From Salipaludibacillus aurantiacus (lineage in GTDB: Bacteria > Bacillota > Bacilli > Bacillales > Salisediminibacteriaceae): a stretch of DNA of 64,000 bases. The translations under genes were made by a program, and so were the position numbers. The stretch is taken from the NCBI RefSeq assembly GCF_900111295.1, contig NZ_FOGT01000012.1, positions 1 to 64,000 of the forward strand. The letters run 5' to 3'. Shown piece after piece: positions 8,601 through 16,449 of this stretch. Positions within the stretch are counted from its first letter, which is position 1. The number at the start of each line of letters is the position of its first letter. Under the pieces are notes generated by a model. That model saw only the letters and a list, made by a program, of their open reading frames with translations, searched no databases and was not told the origin of the DNA.

Positions 8601-9299
8601 TTTCATCGTTGTAAAATAAATGCCGTAGTGGCGGATGCCCCAGCTTTTAAACACGCCCTCCACAGACCGTTTATAATCAGCAAGAGAAATCTCTTCCTCA
8701 TTATGTTTATCTATCTGGTTAATCACGATGTACACTGGTTTATTTTCCTCTGTCAGCTGCTTTAAAAAATACAAATTTGTTTCTGACTGGACATGATTAT
8801 AATCCATCACATAGACGATGGCGTCTGTTGTGTAAAGCTGCTCAAGTGTGACTGATTCGTGGCTTTCGTCTGTCGAATCCACTCCCGGCGTATCCACAAT
8901 ACATCCGTTCTCACCTAAAAAGGCAAGCGGCGCTGTAATCGTCATACCGGCAAGCTCGTCTCCGTCCATCCCCCAGTTCCGGACCTTATCCCAGGGAATA
9001 TCATTGTCAAATCTGATATCGTCCCCGCCTGTTTTTGTATGTAAATTAAGCCCTGTTTCCCCTTGTCTGATTTTTATGACGTTTGCGCTTGTAGGGATTG
9101 GACTGACAGGAAGTATATCAGCACTCACTAATCTGTTCAGCAGCGTGGATTTCCCCGCTGAAAAATGCCCGCAAAAAGCAATTTCAAATGTGCCGCTCTC
9201 TCTTTTATCTCCGATCCGCTCTAAACGGCTTCGTTCCTCTTCGGTAAACACTAACTCATTTTGGCTTTCAGTCTGTTTCTCTCCAGTCGTTTTCATCAT
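5697..9299 (-). CDS. dynA: Bacterial dynamin DynA, two fused GTPase units
   Basis: About 1200-residue membrane-remodelling GTPase, matching the length of Bacillus subtilis DynA (YpbR), where two dynamin subunits are fused head to tail. Unit 1: P-loop GHFSAGKST near residue 44, VDTPGVDST, and NQID. Unit 2: P-loop GAFSAGKSS near residue 640 and VDTPGVNS. Between and after them lie long charged helical stretches as expected for the stalk. Known members tether and fuse membranes and help cells survive phage lysis and pore formation. ATG 9299 follows AAGGAAGG; GTG 9305 and ATG 9296 are alternatives. It lies alone between terminators. Confidence 0.93.
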   Translation of the reverse strand: MMKTTGEKQTESQNELVFTEEERSRLERIGDKRESGTFEIAFCGHFSAGKSTLLNRLVSADILPVSPIPTSANVIKIRQGETGLNLHTKTGGDDIRFDNDIPWDKVRNWGMDGDELAGMTITAPLAFLGENGCIVDTPGVDSTDESHESVTLEQLYTTDAIVYVMDYNHVQSETNLYFLKQLTEENKPVYIVINQIDKHNEEEISLADYKRSVEGVFKSWGIRHYGIYFTTMKKMDHPANEFSRLEQHIKGLLYNSSKIAGDSYAQVKKGFYKSVMSRVQEEKQEAVDAVLQEIDDKGYKSEDLAKQETLEKELEFLRHYRTEMFEAYQEEMGSFYRNVTLFPYTTTELVRSWLESQQKGFKTGFLFSKKKTQEEQERRLAKLTEELQDKIKSQLLFHVKAYFQNTDRHLLSNKNDFEKALGELDVTITADRLKNNVNSGPVNRDYVYNFTKEMTAQIVRDVQSQAERLLSVKLDGLEAHYKKEEETVLERLFALNELEPYKEQITAIEEKFERQLVYLENELQNLPADSAFKDKAAQTAELPYPSSQDEASFITVSLPEESVIDEEFSEAEVETESFSEQDMETSVTAWKTQLLEGSRSQLFEKDRKQLLDRIERFENQTFIISLFGAFSAGKSSFANALLGAKVMPVSPHPTTAAVNTVQKSTDRHENETAVVTFKTEEALSKEVAFVAESLDLKLDLKSLAGWKPSLKQFVTSYQKTNADYLMTIRKSLEKMEHSLGETLTVSFEEMNRFVADETHACLVEKVDMYYDCPLTEKGIVLVDTPGVNSIHGRHTNLAFQQLRQSDAIFYLTYYNHAFSKADHYFLQQMGQVNESFNEDKLYFIINASDLAGSRGELNGVRQHVRDQLVSNGITRPRLHHVSSKEGLANKLSGEGEESSFSEFEAHFYDKTILELKSLSFKLLSSQLNHYTGKMLDTIQFMNEEHTVQVEKQAELKQAAQQEMDRVEEAPFSHAVRDIFHELEQFTLYLRQRMTYVLNDYYPTAVNVTVLTGSSKKELQSQLAGALQEWRSLGEQFLKQELEAVAIRLENAMKRISLHWFKMEQETSRARLPYLSVEEKVPPFRLETGSGELSLNLEVDPFLLYIKSKKDFFEEGKIKELKEAVVEAGAEQASGIIRSYESQLEKQAEEELSKLEKSLKNLLIKGIDEESKRFDILLDPAEKTVLQKEYEKMSGLLREQH

Positions 9300-9440
9300 A
9301 TCCACCTTCCTTACATCTTTTTATAATAACGAATTTTCGAAAAAATGAGAAGGAAAGTAGTCAAATTCTAAGGAAAGCGCTCTATATTTTTTTCAAAAGC
9401 ACAGTTATAAAAATTGACGCTTTTCTTTTTCCAATAATAA

Positions 9441-9477
9441 AAGACCCTCATATGGAAGCTTCCATAATAAGAGTCTT
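9441..9477 (-). terminator. Terminator behind the fabF-like gene
   Basis: Stem built around the palindrome GGAAGCTTCC with outer arms AAGAC..C / GAGTCTT; T-rich on both strands, so it may act in both directions. It lies 14 bases after the fabF-like stop. Confidence 0.8.
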
Positions 9478-9491
9478 TTTCGGCTTAAACC

Positions 9492-10730
9492 TTAATTGTA
9501 TTTTTTAAAAACGAGAGAGGCATTATGACCTCCAAATCCGAGAGAGTTAGACATCACCGCCTGGACATCGGCTTTTCTCGATTCATTTGGCACATAATCC
9601 AGATCAAGTTCAGGGTCCGGCGTTTCATAATTAATTGTCGGAGGTAAAACCCCGTCTTTCAATGACAGTACTGAAAATACAGCTTCGATAGCACCGGCTG
9701 CTCCCAGCATATGGCCTGTCATCGATTTCGTCGAGCTCACACCAAGATTATAAGCGTGAGGGCCGAAAACTTTTTTAATAGCGTTCGTTTCATAGAGATC
9801 GTTGTATGGCGTTGATGTGCCATGGGCGTTTATGCTGCTTATGTCTTCCGGAGATAAGCCCCCATCGGTTAGAGCCATTCTCATCGCTCGCTGGCCGCCT
9901 TCCCCGTCCAGAGCAGGAGTTGTAATGTGATGGGCATCGCCAGTCGCTCCGTAACCGCATAGTTCACCGTAAATTTCCGCTCCACGGGCTAACGCATGCT
10001 CCAGCTCTTCCAAAATTAATATAGCTGACCCTTCAGCAATGACAAATCCGTCCCGGTTTTTATCAAATGGGCGGCTCGCGGTCTTAGGATCGTCATTTGT
10101 TGAGAGAGCAGTCATGTTTGAGAAGCCGGCCAAAGTCATTTCAGTAATCGACGCCTCGGCTCCTCCTGCGATCATCACATCCGCGTCTCCTTTTTGTATG
10201 ACACGGAAAGCATCACCAATCGAATTCGTCCCTGATGCGCAGGCGGTTACGGAACAGTTATTCATACCTTTTGCGCCTAATTCAATCGATACTCTTCCTG
10301 AAGCCATGTCCGGAATGAACATAGGAATAATAAACGGACTGACACGTCTTGGCCCTTTACTTAAAAACTTCTTATGCTGTTCTTCAAATTCATCTAAGCC
10401 GCCGATCCCCGAACCGATCCATACACCGGTTCGTTCAGCATCCACGTTTTCGCCGACTTTAAGTGAGGCGTCTTCTGCTGCCATTTTGCTCGCAGCGATT
10501 GCAAAATGAGTAAAACGAGCCATTCGTCTCGCTTCTTTAAAGTCCATATAGTCTTTAGCTGAAAAGCCTTTTACTTCGCCGGCCACTTTCACACTGTACT
10601 TCTCCATATCAAATTTAGTAATGGTGTCTATACCTGATTCACCTTTTTTAATTTTTTCCCATGATGTAAAAGCGTCGTTAGCTAACGGGCTAACAGCGCC
10701 GACCCCTGTAACTGCCACTCGTTTATTCAA
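9492..10730 (-). CDS. fabF: Beta-ketoacyl-ACP synthase II (FabF family)
   Basis: 412-residue thiolase-fold condensing enzyme that elongates acyl-ACP with malonyl-ACP in fatty acid synthesis. The catalytic triad is visible: Cys in TACASGT, His in [11 protein letters not shown], His in [15 protein letters not shown] 10730 is the likely start: GGGGAG lies 7 bases before it and the resulting length equals the usual FabF. In B. subtilis fabF sits next to fabH; here it stands alone beside dynA, so this may be a second, paralogous copy. Family assignment is firm, the housekeeping role is inferred. Confidence 0.88.
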   Translation of the reverse strand: MNKRVAVTGVGAVSPLANDAFTSWEKIKKGESGIDTITKFDMEKYSVKVAGEVKGFSAKDYMDFKEARRMARFTHFAIAASKMAAEDASLKVGENVDAERTGVWIGSGIGGLDEFEEQHKKFLSKGPRRVSPFIIPMFIPDMASGRVSIELGAKGMNNCSVTACASGTNSIGDAFRVIQKGDADVMIAGGAEASITEMTLAGFSNMTALSTNDDPKTASRPFDKNRDGFVIAEGSAILILEELEHALARGAEIYGELCGYGATGDAHHITTPALDGEGGQRAMRMALTDGGLSPEDISSINAHGTSTPYNDLYETNAIKKVFGPHAYNLGVSSTKSMTGHMLGAAGAIEAVFSVLSLKDGVLPPTINYETPDPELDLDYVPNESRKADVQAVMSNSLGFGGHNASLVFKKYN

Positions 10731-10886
10731 TTCGTTTCTCCCCTTCTTGTTATCATTCAAGCAGGCTCTTATACCATAGTTTTAAACTGCAAAAATTATC
10801 ACATGGTCCTAATATCTGATATATAGTTTACCTGAAGTCGGTAAGAATTTGAAGTCTCCTTCTTATTTTGTACGCAGAAGTCCCTT

Positions 10887-11552
10887 TTAATTCCTTTTCA
10901 TAGAGTTTATAAATGCCGTGGACAGTCGTTCGAGACTTATTTCTTTCGTATTTTTTAAATACAGGTCAGCGTGTTTTAAAAAAGGCTCCTCACCAATGCC
11001 GACAGAAAACATAGGAGTCGCTTTAATAGCTTTCAATCCTGCTTCACTGTCTTCGATCGCCGCGCACTCTCTGTAGTCGGCTTCTAATTCGTCTGCAGCT
11101 TTCAAAAAAATTTCGGGGTCAGGCTTCATACGGGTAATATCTTTTGCGTTAATTATGATGTCGAAATAACCGGTAATGCCCAGGTTTTCAAGCACAGTCC
11201 GGGCATTTGAACTGGAAGAAGCAATGGCCGTTCTGATCTTTTTGCTTTTCAGTTCTTCAAGAAAATCAACCATTCCAGGCAGGGCATCCCCAGGGGCAAG
11301 CGTCTGAATATAGTCTATGTAATACTTATTTTTAAGCTCAGCAAGCTGATCAATTTCGTTGTCGCAGTAGCTTTTACTGGAAGGTTTTAAGATTTCCTTC
11401 ATAATATGTTTCCGGTTCATACCCTGGAGCTGCTGGTTCATTTCTCTTGTAAAGGGCACGCCCTCTCTTTCTGCCACCTTTTTAATGGACAGATAATGAA
11501 ACTCAACGGTGTCAGCAAGGACGCCGTCCAAATCAAAAATAACTGCTTTCAT
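10887..11552 (-). CDS. HAD-family phosphatase/phosphomutase, beta-phosphoglucomutase-like
   Basis: 221-residue soluble HAD enzyme. Motif I FDLDGVLAD is at residues 5-13, the cap domain follows, motif II is in ASSSSNA and the later acidic motif is IEDSEAG, the pattern of the PgmB/YvdM-CbbY subgroup. ATG 11552 has GGAGGA 8 bases upstream; the frame from 11585 would overlap the upstream gene. It is the last gene of a cluster with a ParB-like protein and an SDR, 33 bases after the SDR stop. Substrate unknown; no sugar phosphorylase is near, so the mutase role is not supported by context. Confidence 0.82.
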   Translation of the reverse strand: MKAVIFDLDGVLADTVEFHYLSIKKVAEREGVPFTREMNQQLQGMNRKHIMKEILKPSSKSYCDNEIDQLAELKNKYYIDYIQTLAPGDALPGMVDFLEELKSKKIRTAIASSSSNARTVLENLGITGYFDIIINAKDITRMKPDPEIFLKAADELEADYRECAAIEDSEAGLKAIKATPMFSVGIGEEPFLKHADLYLKNTKEISLERLSTAFINSMKRN

Positions 11553-11585
11553 TTCCGTTGTCCTCCTCTTTCCTTTCATTAACAA

Positions 11586-12431
11586 TTAAGATTTTTGCAT
11601 ATACCTTAAGACAAAACGCTCATATAGAGACCAGGGAAGAAGTGTTTTTATAAGAATCGCGCCTGTGATGCCTTTACCCGTCCGGTAGCGGAACCGCGGG
11701 GCAGAATGGCGGCAGATGTCCGTCACAAGTTTGATAACTTTTTCTGGAGCCTCTGCTCTTTCTGTCATTTGCCTCGCGTAAGATTCCATATAGGCCATCA
11801 GCCGCCTGTAGTCTTCTATATCTGTTTTGGGCGCGCCGGCGATACCTTTTTCCCAAATGCCCGTCTTAAAGGAACCTGCTTCGACAAGCGACGTATAAAC
11901 ATTAAAAGGCTTTAATTCAAGACGGAGTGACTCGCTCAATCCTTCCAAAGCATGCTTTGAAGCGGCATAAGGCGCAAGACCTGGAAAGCCGGCTTTCCCG
12001 CTGATACTCCCGATATTAATTACTTTTCCGTTTCTCGCTTCACGCATCATGGGAATAAACGCTCTTGTCACTGAGGCAACGCCCAGTACATTTGTCTGAA
12101 ACTGCTTTTCCCATTCAGTATCAGACACCGACTCTAATACCCCTCCCTGGCTGTAACCTGCATTATTTATAAGAATATCTATCCGCCCGAATCTCTTTTT
12201 TATAAATGCGTATATGTCCCGTATATCGCTGTTTAAAGTCACGTCGAGTTTTTTAACAGTCAAGCTGCCCTCAGAAATTCCAAGCTTGTCCGCTTCCTCT
12301 AACAAATTAGCTTTATTGGACATATTCCTTATTCCTGCGATGACAACATAGTTTTGCTGGGCTAAAGACATGGCTATTCCTCGGCCGAACCCGCTGTTCG
12401 CCCCGGTAATCAAAACAATCTGTTTAGTCAT
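11586..12431 (-). CDS. Short-chain dehydrogenase/reductase
   Basis: 281-residue SDR oxidoreductase with cofactor motif TGANSGFGRG at the N-terminus, structural motif NNAG, and active-site YAASK with the preceding catalytic Ser in IGSISG. The classical SDR family uses NAD(P)H on varied alcohols, ketones or lipids; substrate not evident. ATG 12431 overlaps the stop of the upstream ParB-like gene by 8 bases and has only a weak ribosome binding site (GGCTCCCGG), so it probably relies on translational coupling. The C-terminus is basic and hydrophobic (LPWSLYERFVLRYM), as in membrane-associated SDRs. Confidence 0.85.
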   Translation of the reverse strand: MTKQIVLITGANSGFGRGIAMSLAQQNYVVIAGIRNMSNKANLLEEADKLGISEGSLTVKKLDVTLNSDIRDIYAFIKKRFGRIDILINNAGYSQGGVLESVSDTEWEKQFQTNVLGVASVTRAFIPMMREARNGKVINIGSISGKAGFPGLAPYAASKHALEGLSESLRLELKPFNVYTSLVEAGSFKTGIWEKGIAGAPKTDIEDYRRLMAYMESYARQMTERAEAPEKVIKLVTDICRHSAPRFRYRTGKGITGAILIKTLLPWSLYERFVLRYMQKS

Positions 12432-12810
12432 CCGGGAGCCTTTTATATGTATCGATTCGAAGCTGCCATTCTCTTTCAAAATCCTCGTCAGGAAGAATCT
12501 GTTTTCCTAAATCAGAAACAGAGGTAATCCCTTCTTCCTTGCACCATTCCACACACTTCTTATAAATGTACAGGTCACTTACTTCCGGGTAATATTCCAC
12601 TTCGATCGTTTGAATGCCCTGCTGGTAAGTAAGAAAAGCTTTCGTGTGGTCTTTAATAAGGACGAGTTCGCCATTTAGTTTAATGACCGGAAGGGGATCG
12701 TAATTTAAATCGTCCCCTGTAAAACCGTCCATAATCAGCTTTCTCAGTTTGGTGCGGTTAATATATAACTGGCTTGGCTGCAGCCGGGTTAATGGCGTGC
12801 GTATTTTCAT
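12424..12810 (-). CDS. Small ParB/sulfiredoxin-fold-like protein
   Basis: 128-residue protein. The stretch LQPSQLYIN ... DPLPVIKLNGELVLIKDHTKAFLTYQQG follows the ParB N-terminal pattern (conserved PI-x-L-x-G-x-x-x-I-x-D-G-H-x-R), with KDHTKA in place of the usual DGHHR. There is no helix-turn-helix region, so this is not a plasmid partition protein. Known ParB-fold relatives bind or hydrolyse nucleotides. ATG 12810 has AGGAGAGAGGAG upstream. It opens a cluster with an SDR (8-base overlap) and a HAD enzyme. Fold call is moderate; function unknown. Confidence 0.65.
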   Translation of the reverse strand: MKIRTPLTRLQPSQLYINRTKLRKLIMDGFTGDDLNYDPLPVIKLNGELVLIKDHTKAFLTYQQGIQTIEVEYYPEVSDLYIYKKCVEWCKEEGITSVSDLGKQILPDEDFEREWQLRIDTYKRLPDD

Positions 12811-12929
12811 AACTCCTCTCTCCTCTCATGATTTACACCTGGATACTACAAGTATAATACAGGGCTCCCTTTAGAAAAACCACGTATATGATAGAATTAA
12901 GGAAGACAGCGTCAGACAGGGAGGTGGTT

Positions 12930-14306
12930 ATGGCCATTTACAGCAGACTTTTCGGATTATTGGGAATCCTTTGTTACATAACGTCCATCATTTATTTAAT
13001 CAGCCAGTTTTATCCAAATGTATGGCTGGTCCATACGTACAGCGTGTTTGGTGCCGTACTCCTGTTCTTTGCTGTTCTGGCAATCACAGGGCTCACACGT
13101 GTGGTTGTGTTAACACTTTTAGCAGCAGGTTCATATGTCTTTTTTACTTCTGAAACAGGTTTACAGCCAGTGCTGCACGGTTTCGGACAGAACATGAACC
13201 TCTTAACGCTTTTTTTATTAATTCCTTTAATAGGAACGTTTATGTCGACCGCCGGCTATTTATCTGCGTTAAAGGAGAAAGTGAAGGAACGGGAAAGGCA
13301 AGGGGGAAGACACCCTTACCGTTTAAGTTATTTACTTATCGCCACTATCGGGGCTTTATTAAACTTCGGCTCTCTGGCGATTGTTAAACGGATCGCTGAT
13401 GAAAGCTTTTCTTCCTTTCAGGAAAAAAAATTGACTCTGCATATTATGAGAGCTTTTGCTTTTTGTATGCTCTGGTCCCCTTATTTTGTAAATGTCGGGC
13501 TCGTTCTTGTCCTGTTTGACGTCTCCTGGTTTGATATAGGCGGGTATGGAATGATTCTTGGAGTCATCTATATGGCTGTAAGCGTAGTGATGCTTCCGCA
13601 TATTTCATTTGCAGATGACCCTTATGTGTCTCAGGAAAGCACTGTTTCTGCAAGCTATACAGGAGCTTCTTTACATTCATTGTTTATTTTTTCAATTGTG
13701 CTGGTAGGCCTGTCATTTTTACTTGATTATCTGTTAGCTGTTAATATGCTGACGGTTGTTTCCTTGCTGGCAGTGGTGCTCCCATTTATATGGGCTGCTT
13801 TCTCAAAGATTCTGAGAGCGTTTATACAGGATGTCTACGAACAGGCCGAAGGTTCTTTCTCCCGGTTAAAAAATGAATTAGCCGTCTTTATAAGTGCCGG
13901 TTATTTTGGGCTTGCTCTTGCTTATACAGAGCTTGGAGAGATTATTTCTTCTGTCCTTTTCCAAATCTCATTTGGTTCTGTCTATCTTTTTACTGTTTTT
14001 GTCATGTTAATCGCCATTCTTCTGGCACAGATAGGGATCCACCCGATTATAATCGTAATCGGAATTGGAAGTTCGCTGACCCCGTCTACATTCGGCGTAA
14101 GTCCCCAGTATATCGCACTTACACTTCTTCTTGCGTGGACGATGGCCACACAATTATCGCCATTCTCAGGACAGGTGCTTATGTCATCTAAATTAATGAA
14201 CACACCTGCTCCAGTGATTGCAAGGCAAAACGCGCCTTTTATCAGTATTTGCTTTGTCATATTGTCGTTAGTTCTTTACAGTTTCCATTTTACCGGCTGG
14301 CTATAA
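12930..14306 (+). CDS. Multi-pass membrane protein, transporter-like
   Basis: 458-residue, very hydrophobic protein with about 11-12 predicted membrane spans and a charged loop near residues 110-130. The second half contains IGIHPIIIVIGIGSS and TQLSPFSGQVLMSSK, short polar stretches between helices reminiscent of ion-transporter-superfamily re-entrant loops, but I do not recognise a named family. ATG 12930 is chosen because GGAGGTG precedes it; the upstream frame from 12888 has no such site. It is divergent from the 12424 gene and followed by its own terminator. Confidence 0.72.
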   Translation: MAIYSRLFGLLGILCYITSIIYLISQFYPNVWLVHTYSVFGAVLLFFAVLAITGLTRVVVLTLLAAGSYVFFTSETGLQPVLHGFGQNMNLLTLFLLIPLIGTFMSTAGYLSALKEKVKERERQGGRHPYRLSYLLIATIGALLNFGSLAIVKRIADESFSSFQEKKLTLHIMRAFAFCMLWSPYFVNVGLVLVLFDVSWFDIGGYGMILGVIYMAVSVVMLPHISFADDPYVSQESTVSASYTGASLHSLFIFSIVLVGLSFLLDYLLAVNMLTVVSLLAVVLPFIWAAFSKILRAFIQDVYEQAEGSFSRLKNELAVFISAGYFGLALAYTELGEIISSVLFQISFGSVYLFTVFVMLIAILLAQIGIHPIIIVIGIGSSLTPSTFGVSPQYIALTLLLAWTMATQLSPFSGQVLMSSKLMNTPAPVIARQNAPFISICFVILSLVLYSFHFTGWL

Positions 14307-14348
14307 GCTCTGGGTGATCAAAAGAAATATCCTGACTGAAATAAAGAA

Positions 14349-14402
14349 ATCGCCTCACCTGGTATCTTTAAAGCATCAGATAATACCGGGGGGGGGATTT
14401 TC
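14349..14402 (+). terminator. Terminator with nine-G run
   Basis: Arms AAATC...CCTGGTAT and ATACCGGG...GATTT enclose a loop; the 3' arm contains nine consecutive G (14388-14396) facing a C/T-rich 5' arm, so G-C and G-U pairs keep the stem intact. T-rich sequence follows. It lies 40 bases after the transporter-like gene. Confidence 0.6.
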
Positions 14403-14491
14403 TTCTTATCCAATAGTTGTTCCCTTTAACGAATTTCCTTTCACCTTCTCAAGAAAGTTTCTCCTACGGGAATAGGTCTCAAGCTGCTCTT

Positions 14492-14995
14492 TTAAACAGG
14501 AGCCGGATCGCTTTTAAGGGACTGATTTATTTTGGCAGTAAACCCCTGTATTGCTTTCTCATCAAACGTCGATTGATCTTCAGTCACCTTCGCTGCTTTT
14601 TTAATCATAAGTTTTTCAAAGTAAGACATTTTGGAAAAGATCAGTTCTCCGCCGAATAATCCGCATGCAGAAGCATGGTTTCTAAGCCGGCTCGAGAAAC
14701 TGGCTTCGAACTGTTTCTGCCTCTCCTCCCCTTCATGCATACAGCACAAATAAAGGGCCAGTTTTTTTGTAAGGAGCACATCTTCGTTAGACATTAAAAA
14801 ACGGCGCATTTTTCTTGGAATCTGGCCAATATGGATAGACGTGCCGATCACTATGACATCGAACCCATCTAAGGATGGAACTTTTTCTTTCTTAATATTC
14901 ACCCGGGTCATTTCAAGATTAACGTGTGAACTTACGTATTCTGCGGCTTTTTCTGTTGTTCCGTGACTGGTGGAAAAAATAATGAGCCCTTTCAT
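14492..14995 (-). CDS. Flavodoxin-domain protein, HemG-like
   Basis: 167-residue flavodoxin-fold protein. The FMN phosphate-binding loop is at the N-terminus (FSTSHGTTEKAA), followed by DVIVIGTSIHIGQ, which is characteristic of the menaquinone-dependent protoporphyrinogen oxidase (HemG) and flavodoxin_5 group. Known HemG oxidises protoporphyrinogen IX at the membrane, but Bacillaceae normally use HemY or the coproporphyrin route, so a different redox role is possible. No ribosome binding site stronger than GGAGAGTGGAGTAG was needed to fix the ATG. Stands alone. Confidence 0.78.
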   Translation of the reverse strand: MKGLIIFSTSHGTTEKAAEYVSSHVNLEMTRVNIKKEKVPSLDGFDVIVIGTSIHIGQIPRKMRRFLMSNEDVLLTKKLALYLCCMHEGEERQKQFEASFSSRLRNHASACGLFGGELIFSKMSYFEKLMIKKAAKVTEDQSTFDEKAIQGFTAKINQSLKSDPAPV

Positions 14996-15129
14996 CTACT
15001 CCACTCTCCTTCAATGAGTCAGCCGGCTTAAAAACAGCTTGTTAATTCCATTATCTTTCTTTTTTAAATAAAAGAAACGTATAAAAGTGAGAAAATAATG
15101 ACAATGCAATAAGGGGGCGGAATGAAGAA

Positions 15130-15162
15130 AGCCCTGCAAATGCGCTTAACATTTGCAGGGCT
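15130..15162 (-). terminator. Terminator behind the KOW-type small protein gene
   Basis: Perfect 13-bp stem (15130-15142 with 15150-15162), 7-base loop, T-rich tail on the minus strand, directly after the stop at 15168. Confidence 0.85.
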
Positions 15163-15167
15163 GTTAA

Positions 15168-15365
15168 TTAATTTCCGGCTGTCTTATACTCCGAATGTTT
15201 TAAGACTGTACGGGGTTTACTGCCGTCTTCATCTTTCATTTCGAGTTCCACTGAGATGGAATTCGTATAAGCAGAAATAACTTTTGCCTTCTTTCCTTTA
15301 TATTCGCCGGCCACAACTTCTACAGTGTCACCGGAGTTTAACAACGGCTCTTCTTGTTCTGCCAT
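15168..15365 (-). CDS. Small KOW-like (DUF2187/YkvS-type) protein
   Basis: 65-residue protein. NSGDTVEVVAGEYKGKKAKVIS is a KOW-type beta-barrel signature, followed by SISVELEM and a C-terminal RTVLKHSEYK, matching the DUF2187 pattern known from B. subtilis YkvS. ATG 15365 is chosen for the GAAGGAGG site just upstream. Function unknown; KOW folds usually bind RNA or protein. A DUF3219 (YkvR-like) gene lies at 56281, but the two are not adjacent here. Confidence 0.72.
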   Translation of the reverse strand: MAEQEEPLLNSGDTVEVVAGEYKGKKAKVISAYTNSISVELEMKDEDGSKPRTVLKHSEYKTAGN

Positions 15366-15470
15366 GCTGAATCCTCCTTCGCTGTTAGTTATCATTTAAA
15401 TTAATAGTAATTGCTACCGAAAGTGATAATAACCCTTGTTCAGCTTAAGGTCAAGAGATTTCGCCAACTT

Positions 15471-15806
15471 TTAAGTTCTTGAACTGGAAATGGTCATAGC
15501 GTCAAGATTAATTTTAGCCCCTACTTTTTTCAAAAAATCAAGACCGAGGACGCCTTCTTCATGAACGTCCGAAATAATTACCGGGAACTGGCTGACTTTC
15601 AATGGCCCGACGCTAAGTGAGTCCATCTCTTCCTGCTGGTTTATATCCAGCTTTTCAATACCGAGTTTTAAAGCGAGCTGTTCAGAAATCACTGTTTGAG
15701 GCGCACTGGTGTCAATCATCATTCGTTCGGTCGTTTGCACTTTACCTTGAAATTTTAAGCGCGTCTCCGTATAGAGCTGTCCATTAACAAAATCAATTCT
15801 TTTCAT
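15471..15806 (-). CDS. Retropepsin-like aspartyl protease-fold protein
   Basis: 111-residue protein, the size of one retropepsin monomer. MIDTSAPQTVIS occupies the position of the catalytic D-T/S-G loop, and VLGLDFLKKVGAKIN matches the conserved G-x-D-F/L-L flap-end motif of clan AA proteins. The catalytic triplet reads DTS-A instead of DTG/DSG, so activity is uncertain. As a single-domain protein it would act as a dimer. AAAGGTGAT before ATG 15806 fixes the start. Target unknown. Confidence 0.7.
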   Translation of the reverse strand: MKRIDFVNGQLYTETRLKFQGKVQTTERMMIDTSAPQTVISEQLALKLGIEKLDINQQEEMDSLSVGPLKVSQFPVIISDVHEEGVLGLDFLKKVGAKINLDAMTISSSRT

Positions 15807-15890
15807 ATCTATCACCTTTTCAGAAAATTCTGTTTCCGCTTTTATTTTAACATGGTTTCAGTAAGAAGCTACCAGATCGGACGGGAAATT

Positions 15891-16331
15891 TTATATTTTG
15901 ACCCACTCGGCTTTATCTCCTGTGCTGATTTCCCCTCCTTTAACGACGACTCCGTATGCGCCGCCTTTCCAGTTCTCATACATCGCGTCTTTAAGGCCGG
16001 GCAGGGCTTCATCCATCCGTTCACACGGTTTCGTTTCCCCGTAAATTTTAATCACTGTTCTGCCAACCTGCAGATGCCTGCCGCGGGATTTTTCAAGGTT
16101 AATTCCTTTAAGCATTAGATTTGCACGCCGTGCAGAAGGGTCCAGATCAGCGTTAAGCTGCTCCATAAGTTCCGACCAGACGTTTTCATCTATGAGGGTT
16201 ACCTGCCTTTTGCCCCCCTGGTCTTTATTTGTATGTAAGCCCCGGTTTTCAATTAATGTCCCTTTGTCCACTGGATCCATTGGGCCCCGGGCCATTCTTT
16301 TTATCCAAATTGCCCTTAATTCACCTGCCAT
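15891..16331 (-). CDS. MOSC domain protein
   Basis: 146-residue MOSC-domain protein (molybdenum cofactor sulfurase C-terminal fold). Visible: RGPMDPVDKGTLIENRGL near the N-terminus, RRANLMLKG, VGRTVIKIYGETKPCERMD with the conserved Cys, and GAYGVVVKGG. Stand-alone MOSC proteins are linked to sulfur carrier or Mo-cofactor-dependent detoxification of N-hydroxylated compounds. GGAGGATGAGCC precedes ATG 16331. It is divergent from the phosphoesterase gene at 16450. Confidence 0.87.
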   Translation of the reverse strand: MAGELRAIWIKRMARGPMDPVDKGTLIENRGLHTNKDQGGKRQVTLIDENVWSELMEQLNADLDPSARRANLMLKGINLEKSRGRHLQVGRTVIKIYGETKPCERMDEALPGLKDAMYENWKGGAYGVVVKGGEISTGDKAEWVKI

Positions 16332-16449
16332 GGCTCATCCTCCAATTCCAATTACCCGTTTTTTTTGTATTCCAATCTACTTAATAATAAAATAGAAAGG
16401 ACTCTTCATCAATCACTGATAACATAATTTAAACAGAGGTGGATCTGGA

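Noticed and set aside
8848-9348. 166-codon plus-strand frame opposite dynA
   Set aside because: Lies antisense to the first dynamin GTPase domain; composition is that of a reverse-frame shadow.
10039-10509. 156-codon plus-strand frame opposite fabF
   Set aside because: Antisense to conserved ketosynthase motifs, no start context.
14388-14396. Nine-G run as a phase-variable tract
   Set aside because: It lies in a terminator stem, outside any coding frame or promoter spacer, so slippage would have little effect on gene output.
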